Assembly: GCA_937924775.1 (NCBI GenBank)
Contig: CALDUT010000010.1
Span: forward strand, 124,001-188,000
Source of the DNA: an uncultured Gemmata sp.
GTDB taxonomy: Bacteria; Planctomycetota; Planctomycetia; Gemmatales; Gemmataceae
DNA length: 64,000 nucleotides
Direction of reading: 5' to 3'
In this document: piece after piece, positions 1 through 8,661 of the stretch
Layout of the letters: every line of letters starts with the position of its first letter
Numbering within the stretch: position 1 is the stretch's first letter
The notes under the pieces: generated by a model
Databases searched by the model: none
What the model saw: the letters and a program-made list of their open reading frames with translations, nothing else
Told to the model about the DNA's origin: nothing
Position numbers and translations under genes: made by a program

Positions 1-735
1 CCCGCCGGGAGGAAAGATCGCGGTGGGGCGGGGAAAAGTACCCACATGCAGCAGATAGGCGTTGTTAGGACCACCGCCGGCGGTAGTGTCGCGAACTTCG
101 ATGGTATAGTTGCCCTCCTCGGGAGCGAGGAGGGATACGAACGGGTCTTGCCGGAATAGTGCCGTGTCGTCGACGGTCGCTAGCTCTTTTCCGTCAGGGC
201 CATAAACAGTGATCACGTTATCCGTCAGTCCGACACCCAAACGAATACCTTCCACTTCCGCCGTCAGTCGTTGACCTTTTTGGAGTACGACCGCGTAGTA
301 GTCGCGATCGCCCGACTCAATGATCCCAGAAATGGTGGTGTTGAGTTCCACCTTCTGCGCGGTTTCTCGCGAGCCGTGATCCACTGCTTCGAGGACGACC
401 GGGAAACGGGTGATGGCGAACGTGCGAATTTCCGAGATACCAGTGGGTGTGCGCAACCGGAACGCATGCAAACCGATTTTGCAATCGGATGTCGCCTCGA
501 GTGTGGCGATGACTTCGCGTTCGCTCTTAGCTTCGAGTCGGGTGCACCTGATCCCGGCCGAGTATAGCAACAATTCTTGAGCAGCGTTCAACTGCCTGCC
601 GCGGAGGGTGAGGGTGAAGACGCTGCCACGCTGCCCCGCACTGGGGTAAACGGATTCCACCGTGGGCGTTGCGGCAGAGCTTGTACTACACAGTGTGCCG
701 ACAGCGATAATGACCAGCAGAAGCCGAACAGGCAT
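1..735 (-). CDS. Secreted TIG/PPC-domain protein, 3' end cut by window edge
   Basis: An open frame runs from an ATG at 733..735 leftward to base 1 without a stop (245 codons), so the gene is incomplete in this window. The first 20 or so residues look like a signal peptide (MPVRLLLVIIAVGTL, then an Ala/Ser region). Residues of about 25-110 resemble the TIG/IPT-like domain of many secreted planctomycete proteins (starts PTVESVYPSAGQRGS). Residues of about 115-230 resemble a bacterial pre-peptidase C-terminal (PPC) domain, with SGDRDYYAVVL and EEGNYTIEVRDT. It lies 58 bases after the DUF1501 gene on the same strand; in planctomycetes such genes often sit together. The role is unknown, presumably extracellular or envelope. 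The signal peptide and PPC reading are fairly sure; the full architecture cannot be seen. Confidence 0.8.
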   Translation of the reverse strand, partial: MPVRLLLVIIAVGTLCSTSSAATPTVESVYPSAGQRGSVFTLTLRGRQLNAAQELLLYSAGIRCTRLEAKSEREVIATLEATSDCKIGLHAFRLRTPTGISEIRTFAITRFPVVLEAVDHGSRETAQKVELNTTISGIIESGDRDYYAVVLQKGQRLTAEVEGIRLGVGLTDNVITVYGPDGKELATVDDTALFRQDPFVSLLAPEEGNYTIEVRDTTAGGGPNNAYLLHVGTFPRPTAIFPPGG

Positions 736-793
736 TGGGTGTTACTCACAAGGGGAAGATTGTGTGCGAACCACGGCTGCGCTTGCGGTTTCG

Positions 794-2158
794 TCAAGCC
801 AACAATCCTTGGACGACTTTGCCATTCATGACTATGGGTTGGGGGCGGTTTCCCGGCGACATTAAATCCTTGCTGGCGTCGATACCGATGAGGTGGTAAA
901 GCGTGTGGGCGTAGTCTTCGATGCCGAGAGGGTCTTTCCGCGGTTCAGCGGCCAGAGCATCACTTTCGCCGTAAACGTGTCCAGCTTTCACGCCGCCGCC
1001 GGCCAAAACGATGCTGAAAACTCGGGGCCAGTGGTCTCGCCCGCCGCCGGCGTTGACTTTCGGGGTGCGGCCGAATTCGCTGTTGACCACTACTAATGTT
1101 TCTTTCAACATTCCGCGCTGGTCGAGGTCAGTGATCAGGCCAGAGAACGCGATATCCAACAGGGGCATCTGATTCTCGATGCCGCGGTAGTGGAAAGCGT
1201 GGGTATCCCATGCGCCAAAAGTGACGGTCACGAAGCGGGCTCCGGCTTCGATCAGGCGGCGGGCCATGAGGAAGCGAGCTGCTCCGGCGTTACGGAAGGC
1301 CAGTGGGCCGGTCAGTCCAGTCATGCCGTAAAGTTTTTTGGTGGCTTCGCTTTCCCCTTTGAGGTTGAAGGCGTCGCGCACCGTCGGCGAGGACAGCATA
1401 CCATAGGCGCGTTGGTAGAAACTTTCCATCGCTGCGAGTTGGTCATCCTTTTCGGTTTTGGCGAAATGCTCATCGACGAGTTCTTTCCACGCGCGGCGGC
1501 TATGGAACCGCGCTTCGTCTACATTTTGCGGTAAAGCCAAATCCCGAACCGCAAATCCGGCGCGGCCGGGATCAGCTCCCAACGCGAACGGGCCGTATTG
1601 GTTGCTGAGATAACCGCTGTTAAGGTATTGGCTGCCTGCGGTTGGCACCACGATGTAGGGTGGCATGTTATTCCGTACACCCAGTTCATGGGCGGTTACG
1701 CTACCCATGCTGGGATAAACTAATGCGGGGCTGGGGCGATAGCCGGTGAACATGCTGTGTTCACCGCGGCTGTGGTCCACCTCCGTGTGTGACATGGCAC
1801 GCACGACCGTCAACTTATCGGCGATGTCGGCGGTCTTGGCCATGTATTCGCTAAATCGCACTCCGGGTAGTTTGGTAGCGACGGTGTCCAGTAGGCCGCG
1901 GTATTCCGCGGGTGCATCGGGTTTGGGGTCGAAACTATCCATGTGCGGGAAGCCGCCTTGCAAGTAGATGTGAATGACGGATTTCGCCTTGGCTTGGATT
2001 TTGCGGCCAGCCTCCGCGGCAGTCGATTCCAGCTTCAAGAACTCGCCCAGAGTCAGCCCTAATCCGCCCAACCAGCCCACCCGGAGAATGTCCCGTCGTG
2101 TGACGCGTTGAGGATGAGGGGAGGGTTCCTCCCAACTACCGGCTTCAGGAGAAAGCAT
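794..2158 (-). CDS. DUF1501 domain-containing protein with Tat-like leader
   Basis: The 454-residue product begins with a twin-arginine type leader (VTRRDILRVGWLGGLG, Arg-Arg near residues 20-21), so export in folded form is likely. The rest matches the DUF1501 family, which is greatly expanded in planctomycetes and related to the sulfatase/alkaline phosphatase fold: SVIHIYLQGGFPHMDSFDPK near residues 60-80, TFGAWDTHAFHYRG near 315-330, and the C-terminal VVVNSEFGRTPKVN and GRDHWP segment that carries candidate metal ligands. The substrate is unknown. DUF1501 genes usually pair with a DUF1549/DUF1553 cytochrome-like gene; none is visible upstream here, but the PPC-domain gene follows 58 bases downstream. 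Family assignment is confident, function is not. Confidence 0.9.
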   Translation of the reverse strand: MLSPEAGSWEEPSPHPQRVTRRDILRVGWLGGLGLTLGEFLKLESTAAEAGRKIQAKAKSVIHIYLQGGFPHMDSFDPKPDAPAEYRGLLDTVATKLPGVRFSEYMAKTADIADKLTVVRAMSHTEVDHSRGEHSMFTGYRPSPALVYPSMGSVTAHELGVRNNMPPYIVVPTAGSQYLNSGYLSNQYGPFALGADPGRAGFAVRDLALPQNVDEARFHSRRAWKELVDEHFAKTEKDDQLAAMESFYQRAYGMLSSPTVRDAFNLKGESEATKKLYGMTGLTGPLAFRNAGAARFLMARRLIEAGARFVTVTFGAWDTHAFHYRGIENQMPLLDIAFSGLITDLDQRGMLKETLVVVNSEFGRTPKVNAGGGRDHWPRVFSIVLAGGGVKAGHVYGESDALAAEPRKDPLGIEDYAHTLYHLIGIDASKDLMSPGNRPQPIVMNGKVVQGLLA

Positions 2159-2224
2159 AAGCAGTGACCTTGAGGGGGTAAAGATTGTGTAAGTTTCTGT
2201 GTCTTCAGTATTTGCGTCAAGGAT

Positions 2225-2866
2225 TCATTTCTTAGGCGGAGTAAACTCTACGACTAGTTTCGGCCGCTGTTTCACATCTTCAAACTCGGAGGTGTAGAAG
2301 TCCCAGCCGTTGCCACCAGTATTGATGAACACCCAGCCATAGTTGGGTTTGCCGTTGACCCAAGCCTGCACGGTGTCAGTGACGTCGAAGTCGATGAAGG
2401 AGCTGCTGGCCGAAATCTTGCCAAAGGTGAAGCCATCTTTTTGCGGGGAGGCTTCGAGGCCGTCCGCGGTCACGCCGCCCACAAGGCTATTCCAGGTGGC
2501 CGTTGCTTTCCAAGGCACGAGCATACGGTGTAGGTGAACGGTGTTGCCTTCGTCGAAGGCACTGACAGTGAAGATGGCGGAGTGAACCGCCGACCGGGGC
2601 GGGATTTGCCGGGGTTTATCACCGATGATGTTCTCGAAACGCACCAGAACTTGGCTTTCTCCGCCGTCGTTGTCGGCATCGCTGCTGGCGTTGGGGTTGC
2701 CATTCAAACAAGTGTTCGGTGATACTGCCCAAATTTCGAGATCAATCGTGCCGGTGTAACCGTTGACTCCCTCTTGAAAGCTGAGGGTGAGTTTGCCTCC
2801 GGTGTCAGCTGTGAGACCCAAGGCGACACCTGTTACGACAGCCACGACTGCGACCATCCACTTCAT
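2225..2866 (-). CDS. Secreted DNRLRE-type domain protein
   Basis: The 213-residue protein has an N-terminal signal peptide (MKWMVAVVAVVTGVALGLTA). The mature part resembles the DNRLRE domain, a beta-sandwich of cell-surface proteins: it has SAIFTVSAFDEGNTVHLHRM, then ATWNSLVGGV, FIDFDVTDTVQAWVNGKPNYGW and a terminal RPKLVVEF strand. Such domains are thought to be structural or carbohydrate-binding; no catalytic residues are evident. The start codon overlaps the stop of the upstream carboxypeptidase-like frame (ATGA at 2863..2866), so the two may have been co-translated. Because the upstream frame is part of a decayed gene, expression of this gene is uncertain. The family call is moderately sure. 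Confidence 0.75.
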   Translation of the reverse strand: MKWMVAVVAVVTGVALGLTADTGGKLTLSFQEGVNGYTGTIDLEIWAVSPNTCLNGNPNASSDADNDGGESQVLVRFENIIGDKPRQIPPRSAVHSAIFTVSAFDEGNTVHLHRMLVPWKATATWNSLVGGVTADGLEASPQKDGFTFGKISASSSFIDFDVTDTVQAWVNGKPNYGWVFINTGGNGWDFYTSEFEDVKQRPKLVVEFTPPKK

Positions 2867-3780
2867 CGCGAAGCTCCTGGTCTGAAGGTATGGGGATCAG
2901 TGACGATAAAGTCGGGAAGGATTTGCGTTTTCCCCGATACGATGGTGAACGGACCTAGGGCAATCCTGTGGGCTGCACTGCCGATCGTCAGGCTGTAGCG
3001 AGCTCCGGGAATCAACGCAGGTCGTCCCACGATACCATCGGCGTTGGTTTTCGGGCGTGTGGGGTAATTGATCGCGTCAAACCATTCCACCGGTTGTGGG
3101 TCGAAGTGTTCATTTTCTAAACATTCTTGTGGATAATTCAGTTCCACGGTAGGATCGCGTTCCATCAGGAGGTACAGGTTCACACGGACTTGGGGCAGCG
3201 GTTCGTGGTCAGGTCCGAGAAGCCGCAGCCGTAGCCCGTCGCAGGGGGCCAGCGCCACTGTGAGGGGTTCCGCAGATGTCGCATCGATGGTTGCTCCCAC
3301 ACAGGCCACAGGATCTAGAATGTAAAGTCGGGTGAGAGTGTTGGCTCGAGCCCCTGGAACTGTGAAGGTCCCCGTGCGGATAGTTAGCGGGATAGCGGCA
3401 TATCCCCGCACGGGGAGTACCCGCCCCAAGGCTAACACCAAGCCGGCGGTGGAGTCCGGGGCCGGTGATAAGAGCCGAGCGTGGATGGACAAGCCGGGAG
3501 TGAGAGTTATCGTGATCGGGTACATAAAACCCGTGGCAGGAACTTCGATGGGGACCTTAGCATGAGCATGAGAGTAGAGAGTAATGTTGGAATTACCGAG
3601 AAGCCTCGTGGAAGTTTCAATGAAATCCGGAGTGGGCCCATAAACGCGAAGGGTTGCTGGACCCGGTGGCAAAGCTAAGCGGAAATGACCGTTGGCATCG
3701 GACCGAGCGATGGCGTCGCGTCCGGCGATCAATTCGCTCCGCCATTCGGGTGCGCTTGCCTCAAAGCGATCCCAAGGCAC
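2863..3780 (-). CDS. Carboxypeptidase-regulatory-like C-terminal fragment of a broken sigma factor fusion
   Basis: The open frame of 305 codons begins at a GTG and encodes beta-rich repeats of the carboxypeptidase regulatory-like type (SDANGHFRLALPPGPATLRV, TNADGIVGRPALIPGARYSL). It has no signal peptide of its own. Just upstream another frame reads VTGQILDSRR and stops, and this frame would continue it as VGAAVPWDRFEAS, so the GTG start is probably an artefact of a frameshift near 3795. The natural reading is the 3' half of a gene that began with the ECF sigma factor at 4290..4679. Gemmataceae carry many ECF sigma factors with long C-terminal extensions of this sort. It may still be translated, but I think it is a relic. 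Confidence 0.6.
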   Translation of the reverse strand: MPWDRFEASAPEWRSELIAGRDAIARSDANGHFRLALPPGPATLRVYGPTPDFIETSTRLLGNSNITLYSHAHAKVPIEVPATGFMYPITITLTPGLSIHARLLSPAPDSTAGLVLALGRVLPVRGYAAIPLTIRTGTFTVPGARANTLTRLYILDPVACVGATIDATSAEPLTVALAPCDGLRLRLLGPDHEPLPQVRVNLYLLMERDPTVELNYPQECLENEHFDPQPVEWFDAINYPTRPKTNADGIVGRPALIPGARYSLTIGSAAHRIALGPFTIVSGKTQILPDFIVTDPHTFRPGASR

Positions 3781-3827
3781 CGCTGCCCCAACCTAGGGTT
3801 AACGCCTCGAATCGAGTATTTGACCTG

Positions 3828-4245
3828 TCACCCACTCTGGCCACGTCTTAGCTTGACGGTCACAAGTTGACCTTGGCTGCCCGGTGTACTGGCGCAATTG
3901 GCAGGAACGCGAACTCCGAGATAGGGGCGGGCCTCACTGGGAGGGTAGGCTAAGACATCGACTTGATCGTCTTTGGCAAAGGTTATGGTCGCCCGACCCC
4001 TCGAATTCGTGATTGCGTCGATATCGGCCGGAAGTAATTGGGGTAGTTTTTGATCAAGCCCCGGCAGAGTCGGGTCTGCGCGCGCACCAGACGCCGGTGG
4101 ACGGCTGCGATGGAACAACGCAGCTCCAAGGCGGCCTCGGCATAGGTTCGCCCTCGAAGACAAACCAAGACGATCGCGGCACGCTCGGAAAGTGGCAGCC
4201 GGTCGAGTTCATCGTCGAAAAAGAAAATATAATTTTGTACACGTT
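3828..4245 (-). pseudogene. Sigma-70 region 4 remnant joined to a carboxypeptidase-like piece, frameshifted
   Basis: In one frame (about 3983..4243) the translation gives a clear ECF sigma region 4: DDELDRLPLSERAAIVLVCL, then the helix-turn-helix TYAEAALELRCSIAAVHRRL. No start codon leads into it; a stop precedes it at 4244..4246. In another frame the same stretch continues near 4040 as a carboxypeptidase-like strand region (ITNSRGRATITFAKDDQVDV, ending VTVKLRRGQSG), which stops at 3828. The frames therefore switch from that of sigma region 2 to a second frame for region 4 and back again. The linker between region 4 and the beta domain is far shorter than expected, suggesting an internal deletion. 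This is decay of one ancestral gene spanning 2863..4679. Confidence 0.65.
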
Positions 4246-4289
4246 AGCTCAGGCCGCGCCGCTTTCATCAGGCGATCTTCCAGACGACG

Positions 4290-4679
4290 TTAGCGAGCAA
4301 TCGAGTGGTGAAGGTCGATGGCGCAATCTCGTGCCACTTGGTAAAGCCAGCCCGCAGGCGACTGGTGCTTGATTATCCAGTGGGCATCACGAGCCAGGCG
4401 GAGAAATGTCGCTTGGAGTGCATCTTGGGCATCGGCCGGGTTTTTCAGCATCCGCAGGCAGACGCCCCAAACGAGTTTGCTATACCGACCGACGAGGGTA
4501 GAGAACACTTGTTCATCACGGCTTTGGACGAAGCAATCCAGCAGCTCGACATCGGTTTGCTTATCCTCTTTCCATGAAGCGACGACGAAGCACAATTGAC
4601 GCAGGATAGCCACTCCGCTGCGGTCGTCCATAAAGGAAGTTGCTTCGCGTTTCAGAACCACCCTAGTCCCGTTGCTCAC
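4290..4679 (-). pseudogene. ECF sigma factor region 2, truncated by an in-frame stop
   Basis: The 129 codons encode an ECF sigma-70 region 2 of the type common in planctomycetes: LLDCFVQSRDEQVFSTLVGRY, then VWGVCLRMLKNPADAQDALQ and FLRLARDAHWIIK, then SPAGWLYQVARDCAIDLHH. The frame ends at TAA (4290..4292), but translating through the stop gives RRLEDRLMKAARPEL, the usual basic linker, so the stop looks like a nonsense mutation. Region 4 then appears in a different frame at 3983..4243. Without region 4 this fragment could not act as a normal ECF sigma factor. No anti-sigma gene is adjacent. Confidence in the family is high; the pseudogene status is inferred from several independent lesions. 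Confidence 0.7.
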
Positions 4680-4888
4680 CCCCTATTTTTCGGGTTTCGC
4701 CGCAATTCATTAATGTTTCGCGCCACGTTCATGACGACAATTCGTGCAAACCACATGGTTTGTTCATAGGAGATTCTTCAGGTCTTCATGAAGAGAGGGA
4801 TTGTGGGGTGGAGATGGGGAGAGGGCAAGGCGTTGTTTTACGGGAATAGTGAAAACACTCGGCCAACCGGAGGATTATGAAAAGCTTG

Positions 4889-7624
4889 TTAGTGTCGGCA
4901 ACCGGCCGTGGCATTCTTCCTGACGCCCAATTCAGCAAGGGCCCTTTCCAATTGGTGACGGGTGAACGGTTTTTGCAAAAAAGTGGTGGTCTGCTGGGTC
5001 GTCAGGGATTCCGGAATGGCTTCCGCGGTGTAACCGCTGCAGAGGATGACCGGTACCCGCGGCGCGATTTCGCGTATGGCCTCAAGAACTTCCGATCCGT
5101 CCATCACCGGCATCATCAGATCGAGCAGCACTAAATCAACCCGCTGGGCATGGATACGAAACAGGTCTACTGCTTCTTGGCCATGGGTGGCGACCACCAC
5201 ATCATACCCGAATTGTCGGAGCAAAAGCTCGCCTACCTGGCGGACGGTGGGTTCATCGTCCGCGACGAGGGCCAATCTCCAGTGGCCGGGAACTGCAGCG
5301 AGTGTGGGATCGCCGGGCGATCGAGTATCAGCGGCTGGTGCCGATGGATGAAGCACGCCAGGTCCACAGATCGAGGAGCTGACAGGGGCGGCGGATGAAG
5401 AATCGCCAGGTTCTACGGCAGGAATGCTCTGGCTGCGGCTCTGGGGGGCGGGAGAGGTGACGGGGCAGGGAGTCGCTACGTCTGGTGGGGGCGGTGAGGC
5501 TATCATCGGGGGACTTTCTGTCGCAGCGGGCAACAGCACTGTGAATCGCGTACCGACTCCCAATTGGCTCTCGACGCGGATACCACCCCCATGTCCACGA
5601 ACGATGCCCAAAACTGCGGATAAACCCAATCCGCGTCCGGCAAATTTGGTGGTAAAAAATGGGTCGAAAAGTTTCGCTTGGGTGGTTTCGTCCATCCCGC
5701 AGCCAGTATCGGCGACAACCAATTCTATAAACCGGCCCGGGGCCGCTGGGCTGTAAATGCCCCCGCTCACCACCTCCATGTGAATCCCGTGTCCGGTGGT
5801 GCTGATCGTCACGGTGCCGGCCTTCTCACCGATGGCTTCGCCCGCGTTGATGATGAGGTTCATCAGCACTTGGCGAAGTTGCCCCTCGTCACCGGTGATG
5901 AGCGGAAGTTCGGGGGCCAAACGCAGTTCGAGTTGTACCTTTTTAGGCAGTGTCAGTCGTAATAAGTCGGTTGTTTGAACAATCAGTTCGTTCAGGTTGA
6001 GGGTGCGTAGTAAGAATCGCCCTTTCCCGGAGTAAGCGAGCAGTTGTCGCGTCAGCCCGGTAGCTTGCATCACCCCATTGATGACGGTTTGCAGATACGA
6101 GTGAGCCGGATGGCTATCTGGCAACGCCGCGATGGCCAATTCAGCATGACCGAGGATTCCGGCAAGCAGGTTGTTGAAATCGTGCGCGACGCCGCCCGCG
6201 AGAACTCCGAGGGCTTCCAACCGCTGAGCGTCCTGCATTTTCCGTTCGATCGCGGCCCGTTGGGCTTCGGCTTCACGCCGTTCGGTCAGATCAATACCGA
6301 TCGCCTGGAATTCGATTGTTCCTTGAGCCGTGACGATCTGCCGGGCCGTCCAACGGTACCAGCGTTGTCGCCCATCCGAAAGGCGGAAACTACCGGAGGT
6401 TCCATCCATGGGCATGGCTTCAAAATGGAGCAGGGGCAAATCGGTAATCGCCTCACCGCGGGGGAGATTGGCGATCAGCTCAAACACGGAACGACCAATG
6501 AGTGTTGGACGTTCGCACCCCAAAAGATTGCAGAGCGTTTCATTGGCGAAGGTGAGCGTACCATCGGGGCGGTAACGGACAATAGCTGCGGGGGTGGAGT
6601 CGATAAGGGCTTGATATTCCCTAGCCGCTGTCGTCAATTCTCGCAAAGCCCGAGCACGCTCGGTATGGGTCGTGGTGAGGGCTAGCACCATGATCGCGGA
6701 CGTGGTCAGAAGCGCCCATAACATTAGCATTTGTGGCAAGGGTGCATAGGGGCGGAAGGGTCCTTGGCCGCTGGTCGTTCCCCATAAGGCGATACCAGCC
6801 CACACCACAACATGGACCGAGGCGACCGCCCACCGTTCTTGCATTGCAACCAGCACTAAGAATAGGATGGCGGGGAAAACCAATAGCCCGCGGACCGGAA
6901 TGGGAACCACGTCCGTAAAGGCGATCGCCGACAACGTTGCCGTGATAAGGAGCCATACCCCGGCTTTGACGGTCCGGAAATGCCAGCGCGGCCACGACGC
7001 AGTCAAGCACGCCGGGGCAACAATCAAAATTCCCACACCATCGCCCAGCCACCACGTCATCCACACCCACAGCCATTGTGACTCTGGCAATCCGCCTGCG
7101 GTCAGCCAGATGACACCGTTGGTGGCACTGAGCGTGACACCGATCAAAGCCGCCAGAATCAGCCCAAAGAATTCGCGTCGTCCCGGGGTCTGGAACGTCA
7201 GTTGCCACCGGTTCATCACCATCACGGCCGTCATCATTCCCAACGTATTGCCGGCGGCAATGCTGACAGCCTGCCACCATGGGAATAACATCAATTCCGT
7301 GGCGAGGGCACCAAAGAAGATACCGGGGCTGTACTGCCGTCCGGCGCGCCAGAGAAGCGCGACCGCGACTCCTGCCGGCGGCCAAATGGCTGCAATCGGA
7401 TAGTCCGGGAGTGTTGCTAATAATCCGAGCTGGGCCGTGACAGTGTAAGCCAACGCCACGGCCAGCATCTCTGCCACCAGACGGCCGCGTGTAGGAATGA
7501 CCACAGGGGCCGGCTGAGGCCACGGTGCAGGCCCAATAAGCAGACCATGAACTGAAGTGGGTGGGGGCAGCACGGCGGAATCTGCGAGTGACTGAGGCTG
7601 GCGACAATCTAGTGTAGATCGCAA
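4889..7624 (-). CDS. Hybrid sensor histidine kinase: MASE1, PAS, HisKA, HATPase and receiver
   Basis: The 911-residue protein carries a multi-span MASE1-like sensor (about 45-320, with IAAIWPPAGVAVALLWRAG), a PAS domain (about 335-450), a HisKA dimerisation helix with the phospho-acceptor His in GGVAHDFNNLL (near 481), and a HATPase_c domain with N-box NLIINAGEA, G1 VADTGCGM and G2 GRGLGLSAVLGIV (about 580-695). A Pro/Ser-rich linker of about 85 residues leads to a receiver domain (about 785-900) with acidic DDE, phospho-acceptor Asp in VLLDLMMPVMDG and the Lys of QKPF. It should autophosphorylate and pass phosphate to its own receiver. No output regulator is adjacent, so the downstream partner is unknown. 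The signal sensed by MASE1 cannot be read from sequence. Confidence 0.93.
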   Translation of the reverse strand: MRSTLDCRQPQSLADSAVLPPPTSVHGLLIGPAPWPQPAPVVIPTRGRLVAEMLAVALAYTVTAQLGLLATLPDYPIAAIWPPAGVAVALLWRAGRQYSPGIFFGALATELMLFPWWQAVSIAAGNTLGMMTAVMVMNRWQLTFQTPGRREFFGLILAALIGVTLSATNGVIWLTAGGLPESQWLWVWMTWWLGDGVGILIVAPACLTASWPRWHFRTVKAGVWLLITATLSAIAFTDVVPIPVRGLLVFPAILFLVLVAMQERWAVASVHVVVWAGIALWGTTSGQGPFRPYAPLPQMLMLWALLTTSAIMVLALTTTHTERARALRELTTAAREYQALIDSTPAAIVRYRPDGTLTFANETLCNLLGCERPTLIGRSVFELIANLPRGEAITDLPLLHFEAMPMDGTSGSFRLSDGRQRWYRWTARQIVTAQGTIEFQAIGIDLTERREAEAQRAAIERKMQDAQRLEALGVLAGGVAHDFNNLLAGILGHAELAIAALPDSHPAHSYLQTVINGVMQATGLTRQLLAYSGKGRFLLRTLNLNELIVQTTDLLRLTLPKKVQLELRLAPELPLITGDEGQLRQVLMNLIINAGEAIGEKAGTVTISTTGHGIHMEVVSGGIYSPAAPGRFIELVVADTGCGMDETTQAKLFDPFFTTKFAGRGLGLSAVLGIVRGHGGGIRVESQLGVGTRFTVLLPAATESPPMIASPPPPDVATPCPVTSPAPQSRSQSIPAVEPGDSSSAAPVSSSICGPGVLHPSAPAADTRSPGDPTLAAVPGHWRLALVADDEPTVRQVGELLLRQFGYDVVVATHGQEAVDLFRIHAQRVDLVLLDLMMPVMDGSEVLEAIREIAPRVPVILCSGYTAEAIPESLTTQQTTTFLQKPFTRHQLERALAELGVRKNATAGCRH

Positions 7625-7654
7625 TAATCCATCGTGCCGAACTCTTGTTTATTC

Positions 7655-8485
7655 TTAAAGTTCGGCCACCACCCGACGGACCAAGACACGAAGTTTCTTC
7701 TCGGCTTGATTCGCTGTGGCCAGAATGTCGGGCAAACTCACCGGTTCTAGAGCATCCGGCAAACATTGATCAGTTATTACGGAAATGCCCAAAACCCGCA
7801 TTTTCGCATGCACCGCGACAATCACCTCGGGTACGGTCGACATGCCGACTACATCGGCCCCGATCAAGCGTAAGAAGCGGTATTCGGCCCGCGTTTCGAG
7901 ATTCGGCCCACTGACGGCGACAAAAACCCCTTGATGGCACACGATTTGCTCCTCTAATGCAATTCGCTGGGCCAATTTGAGCAACTCGCGGTCGTAACAG
8001 TAGCACATATCCGGAAATCGCTCTCCCAAGCGGTCGTCATTGGGGCCAATCAGGGGATTATCGCCCAACAAATTGATGTGGTCTTCGATGAGCATCAAAT
8101 CGCCTTTATTCCATTGCGGATTCATGCCGCCACACGCGTTACTGACTATCAGCGTGCTGGCTCCGAGGGCTTTCATCACCCGCACCGGGAAGGTTACCTG
8201 TTGCAGCGTCCAGCCTTCGTAGTAGTGGAAGCGGCCTTCCATCACCACAACTTTTTGGCCTGCGAGTGTCCCGCAAACGAGCTGGCCCTTGTGCGACGGC
8301 GCGGTTGACGTGGGGAAATGGGGGATCATTTCATAGGGAATGATCGTATCGGATTGAATGTCTTCGGTCAGTTTGCCCAAACCGGTGCCCAGGATGATGC
8401 CCGCGGTGGGGGTGTGCGGCCACCGCGAGCGAACGACCGTCGCGGCTTCTTGAATTTGATCGTACAGTGACAACGTCGAGGCCAT
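7655..8485 (-). CDS. Purine nucleoside phosphorylase, trimeric PNP-I type
   Basis: The 276-residue enzyme should split purine nucleosides with phosphate into base and ribose 1-phosphate, in purine salvage. Seen motifs: IILGTGLGKL (residues 30-39), phosphate-site segment HFPTSTAPSHKG, MEGRFHYYEGW, NACGGMNPQW, and SGPNLETRAEYR with the purine-contacting Glu near 197, then VGMSTVPEVI. The residue aligned with human Asn243 is Asp (ITDQCLPD, near 239). In mammalian PNP an Asn-to-Asp change at this site is known to improve 6-aminopurine substrates, so adenosine may be accepted. I chose the ATG at 8485 over a TTG ten codons upstream because it matches the family start. It is divergent from the TGS GTPase gene. 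Confidence 0.93.
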   Translation of the reverse strand: MASTLSLYDQIQEAATVVRSRWPHTPTAGIILGTGLGKLTEDIQSDTIIPYEMIPHFPTSTAPSHKGQLVCGTLAGQKVVVMEGRFHYYEGWTLQQVTFPVRVMKALGASTLIVSNACGGMNPQWNKGDLMLIEDHINLLGDNPLIGPNDDRLGERFPDMCYCYDRELLKLAQRIALEEQIVCHQGVFVAVSGPNLETRAEYRFLRLIGADVVGMSTVPEVIVAVHAKMRVLGISVITDQCLPDALEPVSLPDILATANQAEKKLRVLVRRVVAEL

Positions 8486-8661
8486 AAGAAGTCCTGATTT
8501 TGGGGGTTTCCACAAGTGGATATTGGAGAACAGAATACAGACAGTCGCGGTCAGCGCGCAGCGGCCGCATGGACCCGGCCGCCGCCACGTTGACGCCCAG
8601 CACGGCGGTTCGGTGTTGGCGGGTTCCTTCTCCTCGTTTTTGGGGTCAGTGAGTTGTCGTT

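Noticed and set aside
6621-7766. 381-codon minus-strand frame overlapping the histidine kinase
   Set aside because: A different frame of the same DNA; only the kinase frame shows MASE1 and other domains.
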